Origin: Acidobacteriota bacterium
Lineage (GTDB): Bacteria > Acidobacteriota > Terriglobia > Bryobacterales > Bryobacteraceae
NCBI GenBank assembly: GCA_014584705.1
Contig: JACTMJ010000024.1
Span: 238,554 to 302,553 of the forward strand
Direction: 5' to 3'
Length of the DNA: 64,000 nt
Shown: one piece after another, positions 41,217-50,322 of the stretch
Layout of the letters: each line of letters begins with the position of its first letter
Numbering within the stretch: the first letter of the stretch is position 1
Made by a program: the position numbers and the translations under genes
Notes under the pieces: generated by a model
Database searches by the model: none
The model's input: the letters and a program-made list of their open reading frames with translations, nothing else
Told to the model about the DNA's origin: nothing

Positions 41217-41528
41217 CTATTGGGCAGCTTTTGCGGATTCTACAGTTATTTTGTCGCCTTCCAGTTTGCCGGTGACGGTGACTTTCTTGCCGTGGAAGTC
41301 CGCCACTTTGTCTTTGTTGGCGATGGGAACGACTTTGTCGCCAACCACCAGAACGGCTTCCGATCCGCCCTTGATGCAGTTGTTGACGCAGTTGATGTCG
41401 GCCTGGGTGCCTTTATTGTGTTTTGCGCCGCACTTGGCGTCGGACACGTAGCCGGTCCAGCTTTCGGCAAAGGCGAGCGTGGTCGTCAGTGCGACTCCCA
41501 GAATGAGGACAAACAGATTTTTACGCAT
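41217..41528 (-). CDS. Small exported protein with three cysteines
   Basis: A 103-residue protein. The ATG at 41528 has AGGAGGGAC just upstream. A signal peptide ends at about residue 21 (LGVALTTTLAFA). The mature domain ESWTGYVSDAKCGAKHNKG..CVNNC resembles a family common in acidobacterial secretomes, with DAKCG and NCVxxC cysteines and a beta-rich remainder (VLVVGDKVVPIAN, KKVTVTGKLEGDKITV) that suggests an OB-like fold. It may bind a metal or a haem-like ligand through the cysteines and histidine, which is inference. It lies after the DUF2961 gene on the same strand, separated by a strong stem-loop. Confidence 0.75.
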   Translation of the reverse strand: MRKNLFVLILGVALTTTLAFAESWTGYVSDAKCGAKHNKGTQADINCVNNCIKGGSEAVLVVGDKVVPIANKDKVADFHGKKVTVTGKLEGDKITVESAKAAQ

Positions 41529-41673
41529 AGTCCCTCCTGAGACAGGAGAATGCCACAGATTCGATGGAAATACCAGCGATACTTTACCGATTAGTCCATG
41601 TTCATAAAAAAGTGAAACGTCCACGGTCGCGAGAGGTCTCGTGACTGTGGACAAAACGATGTGGATTCGAAAT

Positions 41674-41705
41674 CCGATTCCCGCGTCCTCACTCGCGGGA
41701 ATCGG
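41674..41705 (-). terminator. Stem-loop terminator after the DUF2961 gene
   Basis: Perfect 12-bp arms at 41674-41685 and 41694-41705 around an 8-nt loop, beginning five bases after the DUF2961 stop on the minus strand. In the minus-strand direction it is followed by ATTTCG, so it may be a weak intrinsic terminator or a processing hairpin before the small exported protein gene. Confidence 0.6.
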
Positions 41706-41710
41706 GTGCA

Positions 41711-42925
41711 CTATTCCTTAGCCGGACTGCCGGGGCCGCCGGTGGCATGCAGGGTGGGGATACGTTCGGCGAGAGGGGGCAGCGCGGGGAAGTCCGTGAC
41801 CGGTTCGGTCTGATACCAGTAGCAGCAGGAATAGAAGTTGTCGGCGCGATGGTTGGCGTGGCCGTGCTCCATGGTGTGCTTGAGGTATCGCTGGAAGGTG
41901 ACCGGGTTGTCGCCGTGCCAGCGATAACAGAGATAGCGCCCTCCGGTGCGTTCGGGCAGCTTGATGTCCTGTGCACCATACATGGAATGCGCGAAGGGCC
42001 GTGCGCCGTCACGGCCGCCGAAGTTCCAGCTTCCCAGGAAGTAGTCTTCGGAACCGGTACCGATGATGAGAGGCTTCGTCTCATCGTCAATGAAGATCAT
42101 GTCGTCGCCTTCGCCCATCCAGAACTCCTGATTCTGCTGGACGCCGAGGGTAACCCCCATCAGGTGGCCCTGACCGCGGGTTTCCACATACACGTAGTTC
42201 AGCTTGCCATCCGGGTTATTCTGCTCCACGTCCCCGTTCGTCTTCCAATCTAGCGTGCTGGGCTTGTTGGGAGCGGCCTGACGGTACTGGGCATGGAAAT
42301 AGACGGCGTCGGCGGGCAGTGAGGGCACTTCGAGGTAATCGATGTTGGAGTAGAAGGCCCCGACGGGTTGCTCGCCCTCGTTGGTAACTGTCATGCGAGC
42401 CCCTTTCTTGTACGGCATGGAGAAATAGCAGTTCAGTGACTTGCCGGGCGAACAGCCCAGGTATTCGCTTTCGTAGATGACGTAGTCCGCCAGATTGAGG
42501 CCGAAGAAATCGCCAATGGGCGCTTCGACGCTGGGCTTCGAATTGCCATCCCAATAGGCGCGAAGGATGAGTTCCTTCAGGTGGAATCGGCTGGTGGCGG
42601 CAATGGTGAACCAGATATGGGTGATGACACCGGGTTTTTGCGAATCAAACAGCAACTGGGTGGCACCGGGCGCAATATGGTAGCTATCCGAGTTGCCGCC
42701 GGTGGTATCGTGGCTCGATTGCTTTAAGGAACGGTAATTGAGCTTGCGAGCGTAGGCTGGGAGAATGCTGAGGTCGCCCGCGGACCGGGAGGATTGGGCA
42801 AGCGCGGAAGGCGTGGCCATCCCGGTGGCGGCAAGGCCGGCAACGGGAGCGATTCCGGCCGCACTGGCGGCCCGGCGGAGGAAGGCGCGGCGAGGCGCGG
42901 AATTGGCATTGTCGTTCTGAGTCAA
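41711..42925 (-). CDS. Exported DUF2961 (GH172) glycoside hydrolase
   Basis: A 404-residue protein of the DUF2961 family, whose characterised members are GH172 enzymes acting on fructofuranosyl or arabinofuranosyl linkages. The family core includes GVITHIWFTIA, LILRAYWDGNSKPSVEAPIGDFFG, YFSMPYKKGARMTVTNEG, GEGDDMIFID and GTGSEDYFLGSWNFGG. A Tat signal is present in the N-terminus (PRRAFLRRAASAAG). The start appears to be TTG at 42925, preceded by TTTGGAGA at a normal distance; no ATG gives a sensible N-terminus. Export by Tat implies a cofactor-bound or folded enzyme acting outside the cytoplasm. It is divergent from the acyl-CoA synthetase fusion gene. Confidence 0.9.
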   Translation of the reverse strand: MTQNDNANSAPRRAFLRRAASAAGIAPVAGLAATGMATPSALAQSSRSAGDLSILPAYARKLNYRSLKQSSHDTTGGNSDSYHIAPGATQLLFDSQKPGVITHIWFTIAATSRFHLKELILRAYWDGNSKPSVEAPIGDFFGLNLADYVIYESEYLGCSPGKSLNCYFSMPYKKGARMTVTNEGEQPVGAFYSNIDYLEVPSLPADAVYFHAQYRQAAPNKPSTLDWKTNGDVEQNNPDGKLNYVYVETRGQGHLMGVTLGVQQNQEFWMGEGDDMIFIDDETKPLIIGTGSEDYFLGSWNFGGRDGARPFAHSMYGAQDIKLPERTGGRYLCYRWHGDNPVTFQRYLKHTMEHGHANHRADNFYSCCYWYQTEPVTDFPALPPLAERIPTLHATGGPGSPAKE

Positions 42926-43034
42926 GATGATGTCTCCAAATGGAAATCGTGAGCGGCCAACGTGACCGCCGCCAGATGATGTTATCAAAGGGGAGAACGA
43001 TGCGAGAAGGGATTTCCGGGGAGTTTCCGCTTGC

Positions 43035-45749
43035 ATGGAGAACGTGCCGGGAGGCAGGTGCGGCATGAACGGTTCCCGCCCAAATCTGGCGTGCTATCTG
43101 GACGACTTTGCAGATGCCGGGAGCGAAACGGCTTACGTCTATGCGCGAGGGCTGCGGACACGGCGGATGAGTTACCGGGATCTGGCGGAACTGGCCTGGC
43201 GGACCGCGCGCTGGCTACGGGAGACGGAGAGACTGGCGGCGGGGGACCGGGTGATCCTTTGGGGCGCGAACAGCGGCGAGTGGTCGGGAGCGTTCTGGGG
43301 ATGCCTGGCGGCGGGAGTGGTGGCCGTGCCGGTGGATGCGCAGGCGAGCGCGGCCTACGTCAGGAGAATCGCAGAGGAGACGCAGGCGGGGTTACTGCTT
43401 TATGGCAGCGAGAATGCGGCGGCGGATACCGGACATGCACGGTGCCAGAGATTGGAGCACCTAAGCGAAGCGGTAGCCGGGCTACCCGCGCTTCCGCCAG
43501 CGAGCGACGGCATCACCAGGGATACGCTGGCGCAGATCATCTACACGTCCGGCTCAACGGCGTCACCGAAGGGCGTTTGTCTCACGCACGGAAACACACT
43601 GGCCAGCCTCGAACCCCTCGAACGGGAGATCGCGCGTTACCGGCGGTGGGAGCGCCCGTTTCATCCGGTGCGCTTCCTGGTGCAACTACCGCTCTCGCAC
43701 GTCTTCGGACAGATGATGGGGCTGTTCATCCCGCCGCTGCTCCGAGGGGAGATGCACTTTCTGCCGGAACTGAGCCCGGCGGATGTAGCGGACACCATCC
43801 GGAGCCGGAGAATTTCCGTGATGGCGACGGTGCCGCGCTATCTCGAAGTGCTGGGAGCCGAACTTCGCCGGGGGAGCGAGGCGCAGTGGGGCGCGGAGGA
43901 ATTCGCGCGGCGGCTGGAGAAGGCGCGGTCGATACACTACCTGCGCCGCTGGTGGCTTTTCCGGGATGTTCATCGGCGGCTGGGATGGAAGTTCTGGGCG
44001 TTCGTCTGCGGTGGCGCTTCCCTGCCCCCGGAAACCGAATCCCTTTGGCACCGTCTGGGCTACGCGGTGATTCAGGGATATGGGATGACGGAGACGGCAT
44101 CCCTGATCAGCGTAAACCACCCGTTCAAGATGAGCCGGGGCAGCATCGGCAAGTCCATGCCGGGGAGGGAGATCCGGATTGGGGAAGGCGGCGAGATTCT
44201 GGTACGCGGCCAGAATGTCTCGCCGGGCTATTGGACGCGGGACGGCGGAGTTCGCCCCCTCGCGGAGGATTCCGCATGGTTTGCCACCGGTGATCTGGCG
44301 GAGGTGGACGCCAGCGGCAATCTGTTCTTCCGGGGGAGGAGCAAGGAGCTGATCGTGGCGGCGAACGGCATGAATATCGTGCCGGAAGACCTGGAGGAGG
44401 CGCTGCGCGAGGAGGCGGAGATCCGCGACGCGGTGGTGACGGGGGTGGATGGCGCAAACGGGCCGGAACCATTCGCGATGCTGCTGCCCGCTCATCGGCC
44501 AGCCAGCGGCGCGGGAGATTTGAAAGCGGCGGTGGAGCGGGCGAATGCGCACCTCGAAACGCACCAGAGGATCACTCGCTGGGCGGTTTGGCCGGAGCCG
44601 GATTTCCCCCGCACGGCTACGCGCAAAGTGCGCAGGGCAGCAGTAGCGGAGGCTGCACGAGCGCTGGCGTCCGGGCGGAGCATGGAGACCGCGCAGGGCG
44701 GTGTACTCGAGGATGTGCTGGCCGCCAATGGGGCGCACTGGGAGGGTCCGCTCGACGAGGATTTGCGGCTGGGGAGCGATCTCGGCCTCGATTCCCTCGG
44801 ACGGGTGCAATTACTGGCGGCGCTCGAGGGCCGGTTTCAGGTGCGGCTGGAGGAATCCGCATTCACGGAGGCGACGACGATTCGTGAGTTGCGGGAGATG
44901 CTAGCCGGGGAATTGCCTGCCGGACCGGACGAGGATACGAGCGGCGACCACGAATCTACAAACGCGACCGGTTCGAAGGACGCCTTTATGAGGATGGAGG
45001 CGCGCGCGCAGGCGGCGCGAGCAGAGGCTGCGGGAGTGCGGCCAAGCAAGGAACGCCCGTACCCGTTCGCGGAGTGGCCGTTCTCCTGGTGGGCCTCGGC
45101 AATCCGGCAGGGATTCCAAGCGGTGGCGATGCGTCCGCTGACGCGATTCTACTCAGCGCGGGCGCGCCTTGTGGGCGTGGAGCATCTGGCGGAAATCGGA
45201 GGCCCGGCGCTCTATGTCGCTAATCACGTGACCTCGGTGGATGGCGCCCTGCTCGCCGGGCGATTGTCTTGGAGACACGGCCGGCGTCTGGCCATCGCGA
45301 TGAGCGGAGAGATGCTGAGGGGCTACAAGTATCCCGCCGCGGATGAACCCTGGTATTGGAAGCTTTGGTTGCCACTCCAGTACGTGCTGGTGGTGCTGGT
45401 CTACGCCGTATTTCCGCTACCGCGCACGAGCGGCTTCCGGCGAGCGTTCCAACAGGCGGGGCGCCTGGCGGACCGGGGCTATTCGATTCTGGTGTTTCCC
45501 GAAGGCCGCCGCTCCTACACCGGCGAGATGCAGCCGTTCGAGCAGGGGATTGGGATTCTGGCGAAGGAACTGGGGCTGCCGGTGGTGCCCGTGAGGTTGT
45601 GCGGATTGCATGAAATGCGTGAAAGGGGAGGCCGGCTTGCCCGCAAAGGAGAGCTGGCCATTCATCTGGGGCGGGCACTGCGCTTCAGCGCTTCGGAAGA
45701 CGCGGCGGCGATCACGCGGCGTCTGGAAGCCGCGGTCCGCGCGCTATAG
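43035..45749 (+). CDS. Acyl-CoA synthetase / ACP / PlsC acyltransferase fusion
   Basis: A 904-residue three-part enzyme. Residues about 15-545 are an ANL-family adenylating domain with the AMP motif YTSGSTASPKG (170-180), GYGMTETAS (348-356) and DLAEVDASGNLFFRGRSKE. Residues 555-630 are an acyl carrier domain with the phosphopantetheine serine S587 in LGLDSLG. Residues 690-904 are a PlsC-type 1-acylglycerol-phosphate acyltransferase with NHVTSVD (H731xxxxD736) and FPEGRR (821-826), plus a membrane-associated segment near 775-795. It would activate a fatty acid, hold it on the ACP and transfer it to a glycerolipid, a route for recycling or remodelling phospholipids. E. coli Aas has related parts in another order and no ACP. 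Start may also be the ATG at 43065. Confidence 0.9.
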   Translation: MENVPGGRCGMNGSRPNLACYLDDFADAGSETAYVYARGLRTRRMSYRDLAELAWRTARWLRETERLAAGDRVILWGANSGEWSGAFWGCLAAGVVAVPVDAQASAAYVRRIAEETQAGLLLYGSENAAADTGHARCQRLEHLSEAVAGLPALPPASDGITRDTLAQIIYTSGSTASPKGVCLTHGNTLASLEPLEREIARYRRWERPFHPVRFLVQLPLSHVFGQMMGLFIPPLLRGEMHFLPELSPADVADTIRSRRISVMATVPRYLEVLGAELRRGSEAQWGAEEFARRLEKARSIHYLRRWWLFRDVHRRLGWKFWAFVCGGASLPPETESLWHRLGYAVIQGYGMTETASLISVNHPFKMSRGSIGKSMPGREIRIGEGGEILVRGQNVSPGYWTRDGGVRPLAEDSAWFATGDLAEVDASGNLFFRGRSKELIVAANGMNIVPEDLEEALREEAEIRDAVVTGVDGANGPEPFAMLLPAHRPASGAGDLKAAVERANAHLETHQRITRWAVWPEPDFPRTATRKVRRAAVAEAARALASGRSMETAQGGVLEDVLAANGAHWEGPLDEDLRLGSDLGLDSLGRVQLLAALEGRFQVRLEESAFTEATTIRELREMLAGELPAGPDEDTSGDHESTNATGSKDAFMRMEARAQAARAEAAGVRPSKERPYPFAEWPFSWWASAIRQGFQAVAMRPLTRFYSARARLVGVEHLAEIGGPALYVANHVTSVDGALLAGRLSWRHGRRLAIAMSGEMLRGYKYPAADEPWYWKLWLPLQYVLVVLVYAVFPLPRTSGFRRAFQQAGRLADRGYSILVFPEGRRSYTGEMQPFEQGIGILAKELGLPVVPVRLCGLHEMRERGGRLARKGELAIHLGRALRFSASEDAAAITRRLEAAVRAL

Positions 45750-46169
45750 AAGTTCCTTCAATTCCGGACGCTGCTTCTTGAGCCAGTTGGTGAAAGCCTT
45801 TGGAACTTCCATCGTGGAAAGCCGGCCTTGGCGCACCAGGGCGAAATCGGCGAAGAGCCCGCTGTCTTTCACGCTCTTGAGCGTGACGGGTTCGCTCAGG
45901 GTGCAAACGTATTCGAGATCAACAACGGTCATCTTCGGATCCCGCGGAGCATCGGTCGGATTGCTCACGACTCGGGCGAGACCGACGATTTCGGATGCAC
46001 CTCCGCTGTGATAGATGAGCACAAGGTCCCCTGGGCTCATCGCTCGAATCGCGATCCGCGCTTGCGCATTGCGGACGCCATCCCAGGTCGTGCGGCCCTC
46101 TCGAGCCAGGTCGGCAATCGAGTAGACATCGGGTTCGGTTTTGGCGAGAAAACAACGACGGTTCGGCAT
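45744..46169 (-). CDS. EVE-domain protein
   Basis: A 141-residue EVE (PUA-like) protein, FLAKTEPDVYSIADLAREGRTTWDGVRNAQARIAI, covering the whole chain. Such domains bind modified bases in DNA or RNA; they occur alone as here and fused to restriction or helicase proteins. The conserved Trp-Asp-Gly-Val-Arg-Asn element and MSPGDLVLIYHS are intact, so it should be functional. The stop overlaps the tail of the convergent acyl-CoA synthetase fusion by six bases. No restriction gene is nearby, so a housekeeping RNA-related role is as likely as defence. Confidence 0.92.
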   Translation of the reverse strand: MPNRRCFLAKTEPDVYSIADLAREGRTTWDGVRNAQARIAIRAMSPGDLVLIYHSGGASEIVGLARVVSNPTDAPRDPKMTVVDLEYVCTLSEPVTLKSVKDSGLFADFALVRQGRLSTMEVPKAFTNWLKKQRPELKELL

Positions 46170-46479
46170 CGGAACGCAACTCTCCCCTCATCGGATTCCA
46201 CCGTGCCACGAAGGATGCAGCCGAGTTTGCGGATCCTCAATTATCAATATCAGGCAAGATGCAGCGTCTCCCTTCTGCAAATTGCAGGGAGTTCCATAGA
46301 CCATACAGGACCCTCTAGTACTAGGGTACTGGCTATCTCTTTTTCCAAAAAAACGGCACAATGGAAATATGTACTCGGCACGAGGCTGGACGCTGGTTTC
46401 AAAGTATTTGCGCCAGGTCTTGCGCCGGTTGGCGAGGACGGTGGCTGTGGCGGAGCCTTCACCATCGTCCCAGGGAAGC

Positions 46480-46508
46480 TTGGGCGGCGGGACAACCTGC
46501 TGTAAAAT
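46480..46508 (+). promoter_or_regulatory. Sigma70-like promoter of the polysaccharide export genes
   Basis: TTGGGC at 46480-46485 and TAAAAT at 46503-46508 are separated by exactly 17 bp. Transcription from about 46515 would lead into the Wza-like gene 45 bp further on. The remainder of the gap 46170-46546 has an A/T-rich patch at 46310-46370 and a 62-codon frame at 46369 that runs into the promoter and is not supported as a gene. Confidence 0.5.
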
Positions 46509-46558
46509 AAGAGGAACCGCCTGGAAACCCGATACTGTTCTACAACGTGTTGTCTAAT

Positions 46559-47218
46559 ATGAGAATTCCTCCCAAAAGCAATCTGTGTTCCATGGCGCGG
46601 CTCGTGGGAGTTCTTGCGCTGATGGCCGTAACTCTCGCTGGGCTGGCGCTCTGCCAGGATACTCCCCAGCCGGCAACGCCTCCGGCGACGGACGCCGGCA
46701 TCCCGGACCAGCGGCTCAGCACCAATTTCCCAGGCATCGTCGACCCTTCGAGCTACCAGATCGGCCCGGAGGATGTGCTTCAGGTGCGGGTGTGGCGCGA
46801 ACCAGAGTTGAGCGTGCAGCAGAGCGTCCGGCCGGACGGCAAGATTACGATGCCGCTGATCGGCGATATCGATGCGAACAAGACGACACCGAAAGTGCTC
46901 TCGGAAACCATCGCCACGAAGCTGAAGGAATTCATCAACAACCCGAGTGTCATGGTGACGGTGGAGCAGGTCCGGAGCAAGAAATATACGATCACCGGCG
47001 AGGTTGGGCGTCCGGGCTCCTACCCGTTGCTAAGCACCACCACGGTGCTCGATGCACTCACCAATTCCGGTGGATTCCGCGACTTTGCGAACAAAAAGAA
47101 GATCACGATTATCCGCGGAGACGAAAGATTTCGCTTCAATTATAACGACGTGATCGAAGGCAAGAATATGGAACAGAATATCGAACTGAAGAACGGCGAT
47201 CTGATCGTGGTTCCTTAG
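46559..47218 (+). CDS. Polysaccharide export outer membrane protein (Wza-like)
   Basis: A 219-residue exported protein. The N-terminal hydrophobic region MARLVGVLALMAVTLAGLALCQ ends in a possible lipoprotein cysteine. The Poly_export domain follows (YQIGPEDVLQVRVWREPELSVQQSVRPDGKITMPLIGDI), then a SLBB domain (KYTITGEVGRPGSYPLLSTTTVLDALTNSGGF). It forms the outer membrane exit of capsular or exopolysaccharide export. The start is unsure: GTG 46547, ATG 46559 and ATG 46592 are all in frame and lack a strong ribosome site. The next two genes supply the chain-length regulator and tyrosine kinase, so it heads a three-gene export cassette with a promoter at 46480-46508. Confidence 0.88.
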   Translation: MRIPPKSNLCSMARLVGVLALMAVTLAGLALCQDTPQPATPPATDAGIPDQRLSTNFPGIVDPSSYQIGPEDVLQVRVWREPELSVQQSVRPDGKITMPLIGDIDANKTTPKVLSETIATKLKEFINNPSVMVTVEQVRSKKYTITGEVGRPGSYPLLSTTTVLDALTNSGGFRDFANKKKITIIRGDERFRFNYNDVIEGKNMEQNIELKNGDLIVVP

Positions 47219-47364
47219 AATACCGCCCGAAGCGGCTTGCCGCTTACGCGGACGAAATTCTGCTCCGCAATTTGAGCGGTGATTGGGCTTCCAAGGTTGC
47301 GCCGGCTTGTGAAGCGAAGTTCGTGGAGTGTACCGGCAAAAGGCTGGGAAAAAGTGAAGGTATC

Positions 47365-49053
47365 ATGATCGATCAGCTTCCGCCGTCGGGGTTCGGCAAC
47401 GTTTCAGGAACTCCCGACAGTTACAATATCGCGCGACGCCCTCTGGATGTGGCGGACTACCTGGACATCGCCCGGCGGCACCTGAACTGGGTGCTCGCCC
47501 CGGCTTTCGCCGCGCTGGTGGTGGCGGTGATCGTGGCCTATCTCTGGCCGGATACCTATGTCTCCGAAGCGTCGATGCGCATCACTCCCCCTCAGGTGCC
47601 GCAAAGCCTGATCCCCAGCGGTTCGAGCAGCCAGATGGTGGGCCGCATCAATGCAATTCAGCAGGAAGTACTCAGCCGCGACGGCCTGATCGAAATCATC
47701 CGCAGCCTGAACCTCTACCCGGACGAAGTCAAGAAGAAGCCCATGGAAGACGTGGTCGAAACCATGCGGAAGGCGGTTCGCATCAACCAGATCCGCTTCG
47801 CCGGGGGCTCTCCGAATGAAGACTCCGTCGCATTCCAGATTACGTACTCGTATCACGACCAGTACACCGCGCAGAAGGTCGTGCGCGAAATTGTCGAGAA
47901 GTTCATCCGGCTCACCAACCAGGGCCAGTTCGACCGCTCCTCCTCCACAACCCAATTCCTGGACGATCAGGTGAACGGAGCAAAGGCGGACCTTGACCGG
48001 ATTGAAGGTGCGCTCACGCAGTTTCGTCTGGCGAACCAGGGCCGGCTGCCTGACCAGGTGGCTTCGAACCTGGCGCAGCAGCGCGTGTACCAATCCAACC
48101 TGGAGGCGGTTGCGGACCGCTTGAGCCGCTACGGGACGGAGAAAATGTATCTGGAGAGCCAGTTGGCCTTGCTCAAGGAACAGGCCAGGCGCGGGGGACC
48201 GACCTCCGAGACCTCCATCAAGACGCGCGCGAAAAGCGAGCGCCTGATGCAGGCGGAGAGGGAGTTGCTCCAGATGGAGGCGGGGCTCAGCGCACTCCTG
48301 CAGCGCTACACGGAATCGCACCCGGACGTCGTTCGCCTGAAGAGCCAGATAGCGGTTCTCAAGAAGACCCGGGACGACCTGGTGAAGGAAGAAGCCGCCG
48401 CCGAGACGGCCAAGGCAAGCGAACCCGCACCCGCCAGGCCGGTGCGGATGGATGCCGCCGCGGAACGGCAGATTGCGGAAATGGAAGCGCGGATCCAGGC
48501 CATCGGCGCCGCCACGGAAAGAGACACCAACCAGCAGGCGAAACTTCAGGAGTTGGTTTCCAACTATTCCCGCAGGATTGAATCCAGCCCGTTGATGGAG
48601 CAGGAGTATGTGCGGCTGACGCGCGACTACGACCTCGCCAAGGCACGGTATGACGATCTCAACCGCCGGCGGTCGATGTCCGAGATGCAGACGAGTCTCG
48701 AAAACCGGAAGCAGTCCGAACTCCTGGTGATGCTCGATCAGCCGAGCCTTCCGCAGAAACCGACGGAACCAAACCGGCTGATTATCGTGGGAGTGGGCCT
48801 GGCAATGGGGGTGTTCTTCGGGTTCTGTCTCGCGGGTGCCCGGGAATTGAAGGATGCCTCCCTCAAGAATCTGAAGGACGTTCGCCTCTACTCGAATCTT
48901 CCGGTGCTGGGGAGCGTTCCTCTGTTGGAGAATGATGCCATCGTCCGCCGGAAGCGGCGTATCGTCTTTCTCGCTTGGGCGACCGCCATTTTTCTGGGTA
49001 TCGGAGCGATGAGCGCTTCCATGTACTACTATTATTTTCTGCTGCGGCGATAA
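47365..49053 (+). CDS. Polysaccharide chain-length determinant (Wzz/GNVR type)
   Basis: A 562-residue inner membrane protein. The Wzz N-terminal helix lies at about 47-67 (WVLAPAFAALVVAVIVAYL), followed by a long periplasmic coiled-coil region (about 160-460, with repeated heptads such as ERLMQAERELLQMEAG). A GNVR-type element with a conserved proline-rich LDQPSLPQKPTEP leads to the C-terminal helix (FLAWATAIFLGIGAMSASM), and the protein ends in YYYYFLLRR. There is no cytoplasmic kinase domain; it is encoded by the next gene. Start at ATG 47365 with AAGG upstream. Together with the Wza-like gene and the BY-kinase it forms an export machine. The long coiled coil suggests a tall periplasmic bridge. 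Confidence 0.88.
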   Translation: MIDQLPPSGFGNVSGTPDSYNIARRPLDVADYLDIARRHLNWVLAPAFAALVVAVIVAYLWPDTYVSEASMRITPPQVPQSLIPSGSSSQMVGRINAIQQEVLSRDGLIEIIRSLNLYPDEVKKKPMEDVVETMRKAVRINQIRFAGGSPNEDSVAFQITYSYHDQYTAQKVVREIVEKFIRLTNQGQFDRSSSTTQFLDDQVNGAKADLDRIEGALTQFRLANQGRLPDQVASNLAQQRVYQSNLEAVADRLSRYGTEKMYLESQLALLKEQARRGGPTSETSIKTRAKSERLMQAERELLQMEAGLSALLQRYTESHPDVVRLKSQIAVLKKTRDDLVKEEAAAETAKASEPAPARPVRMDAAAERQIAEMEARIQAIGAATERDTNQQAKLQELVSNYSRRIESSPLMEQEYVRLTRDYDLAKARYDDLNRRRSMSEMQTSLENRKQSELLVMLDQPSLPQKPTEPNRLIIVGVGLAMGVFFGFCLAGARELKDASLKNLKDVRLYSNLPVLGSVPLLENDAIVRRKRRIVFLAWATAIFLGIGAMSASMYYYYFLLRR

Positions 49054-49278
49054 GCTTCCCGATAGTGGAGATTCCGCTAGCGGACGGCGGGCAACGGCAT
49101 CGATCCGCGATCGCCGTCAATGACCGGATGACCCGAAGCGGCGGGACATCGGTCCCGGCGCGCGAGATTCGGTGAGCCTGGTATCGGGCGATGGGTCGTG
49201 CGCCGCGAGGCGGAGTTCGGAAACAACCGCGCCACGCGCGATGAGTGGGATGAGCGAGACTGGCCGCGAAAGGACAAG

Positions 49279-50193
49279 ATGAGCCGAGTACATGACGCGC
49301 TGAAGAAGGCCGAGCAGCAAGGGTTTATTGCCAGCCCGCAAGCTCCGAACTTCGACCTGACCGCACCCCTGGCGCAAGATGCGTCCCAGGCCGGTATTGC
49401 CGCTCCGCCCCCGCCGATGGCGTCCGAACCGCCGGCGTCTCACCCGGCCGGAGTGCATCTCGGCTCCATGGCCGACCTTCTGCGTGAAGTGGAAGAGATC
49501 CAGTTTTCGCCGTCCGCCGCCTCTTGCCTGATTGACCGGGCGCAGCCCACCATGCCTCCCAGCGAAGAGTTTCGCACCCTGCGAACGCGGCTCAACCACA
49601 TTCAGAGCCTGGAGCCGATCCACTCCGTGGTCATCACCAGCCCTTCGCCCGCCGAAGGAAAATCGTTCACGGCGGCGAATCTCGCGCTGGCGCAATCGCA
49701 CCTGGCCGACAACTATACGCTGCTCTGCGATTTCGACTTCCGGCGGCCCACCATCCACAATCTCTTTCAGATCCCTCGCGTGCCCGGATCGACGGACTTT
49801 CTGCTCGGCGAAGCCACCCTGCCGCAGGTGATCAAGCGAGTGGCGGGAACGAACCTCTTCGTGATGCCCGCCGGCACGCTGGTGCACAATCCGCTGGAAT
49901 TGCTGAACCTCAAGGAAGTGAAGAATCTCATCCAGGACCTGCCCAAAATCTTCAATTGGGTGATCCTCGATACGCCGCCGCTGCTCTTCTCCGCGGATGC
50001 GAACCTGCTTTCCACCTTGTGCGATGGCACGCTGATCGTGGTGCGGATTGGGCAGACAAGCTACGAGCAGATCGGCCGCGCGGTACAGTCCTTGTGCGAA
50101 AACAACGTGCTGGGTATTGTCGCGAACGGGGCGCACAGCGGCGAACTCTATAGCAAGTACACCTACTACTATTCGCGTTCGGAAGAGCACTAG
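49279..50193 (+). CDS. CpsD/CapB-type tyrosine-protein kinase (BY-kinase)
   Basis: A 304-residue cytosolic ATPase of the BY-kinase family. The Walker A-like sequence is SPSPAEGKSFTAANLA at about 143-158, Walker A' is CDFDFRRPT and Walker B is WVILDTPPLL, all in the expected order. The C-terminus carries a tyrosine cluster (YSKYTYYYS) that would be autophosphorylated. It cooperates with the Wzz-like protein to control polysaccharide length and export. An Ala/Pro-rich linker of about 60 residues precedes the kinase. The ATG at 49279 follows AGGACA. No glycosyltransferase or Wzx/Wzy gene is found in this window. Confidence 0.88.
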   Translation: MSRVHDALKKAEQQGFIASPQAPNFDLTAPLAQDASQAGIAAPPPPMASEPPASHPAGVHLGSMADLLREVEEIQFSPSAASCLIDRAQPTMPPSEEFRTLRTRLNHIQSLEPIHSVVITSPSPAEGKSFTAANLALAQSHLADNYTLLCDFDFRRPTIHNLFQIPRVPGSTDFLLGEATLPQVIKRVAGTNLFVMPAGTLVHNPLELLNLKEVKNLIQDLPKIFNWVILDTPPLLFSADANLLSTLCDGTLIVVRIGQTSYEQIGRAVQSLCENNVLGIVANGAHSGELYSKYTYYYSRSEEH

Positions 50194-50224
50194 CGTCCAT
50201 CGCCACTGGCGTCCATCGCCACCG
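50193..50224. repeat. Tandem 16-bp repeat with a third copy at 53912
   Basis: Two tandem copies of GCGTCCATCGCCAC(T/C)G occupy 50193-50208 and 50209-50224, directly after the BY-kinase stop. A near copy (TCGTCCATCGCCACAG) is at 53912-53927. The repeats bracket the copper operon, possibly by coincidence. Confidence 0.5.
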
Positions 50225-50322
50225 GCCTCGCGCCGGCACCGCCGCATTCGGCGTGGCGAGAGGAACGTTTCCCCGCTCTCGCCGGCCGCCCGGACGGACG
50301 CCGCCGTCGTGGCCCTATGGGG

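Noticed and set aside
46369..46557. 62-codon frame ahead of the Wza-like gene
   Set aside because: It overlaps the probable promoter and the start of the real gene, lacks a ribosome site and matches no family.
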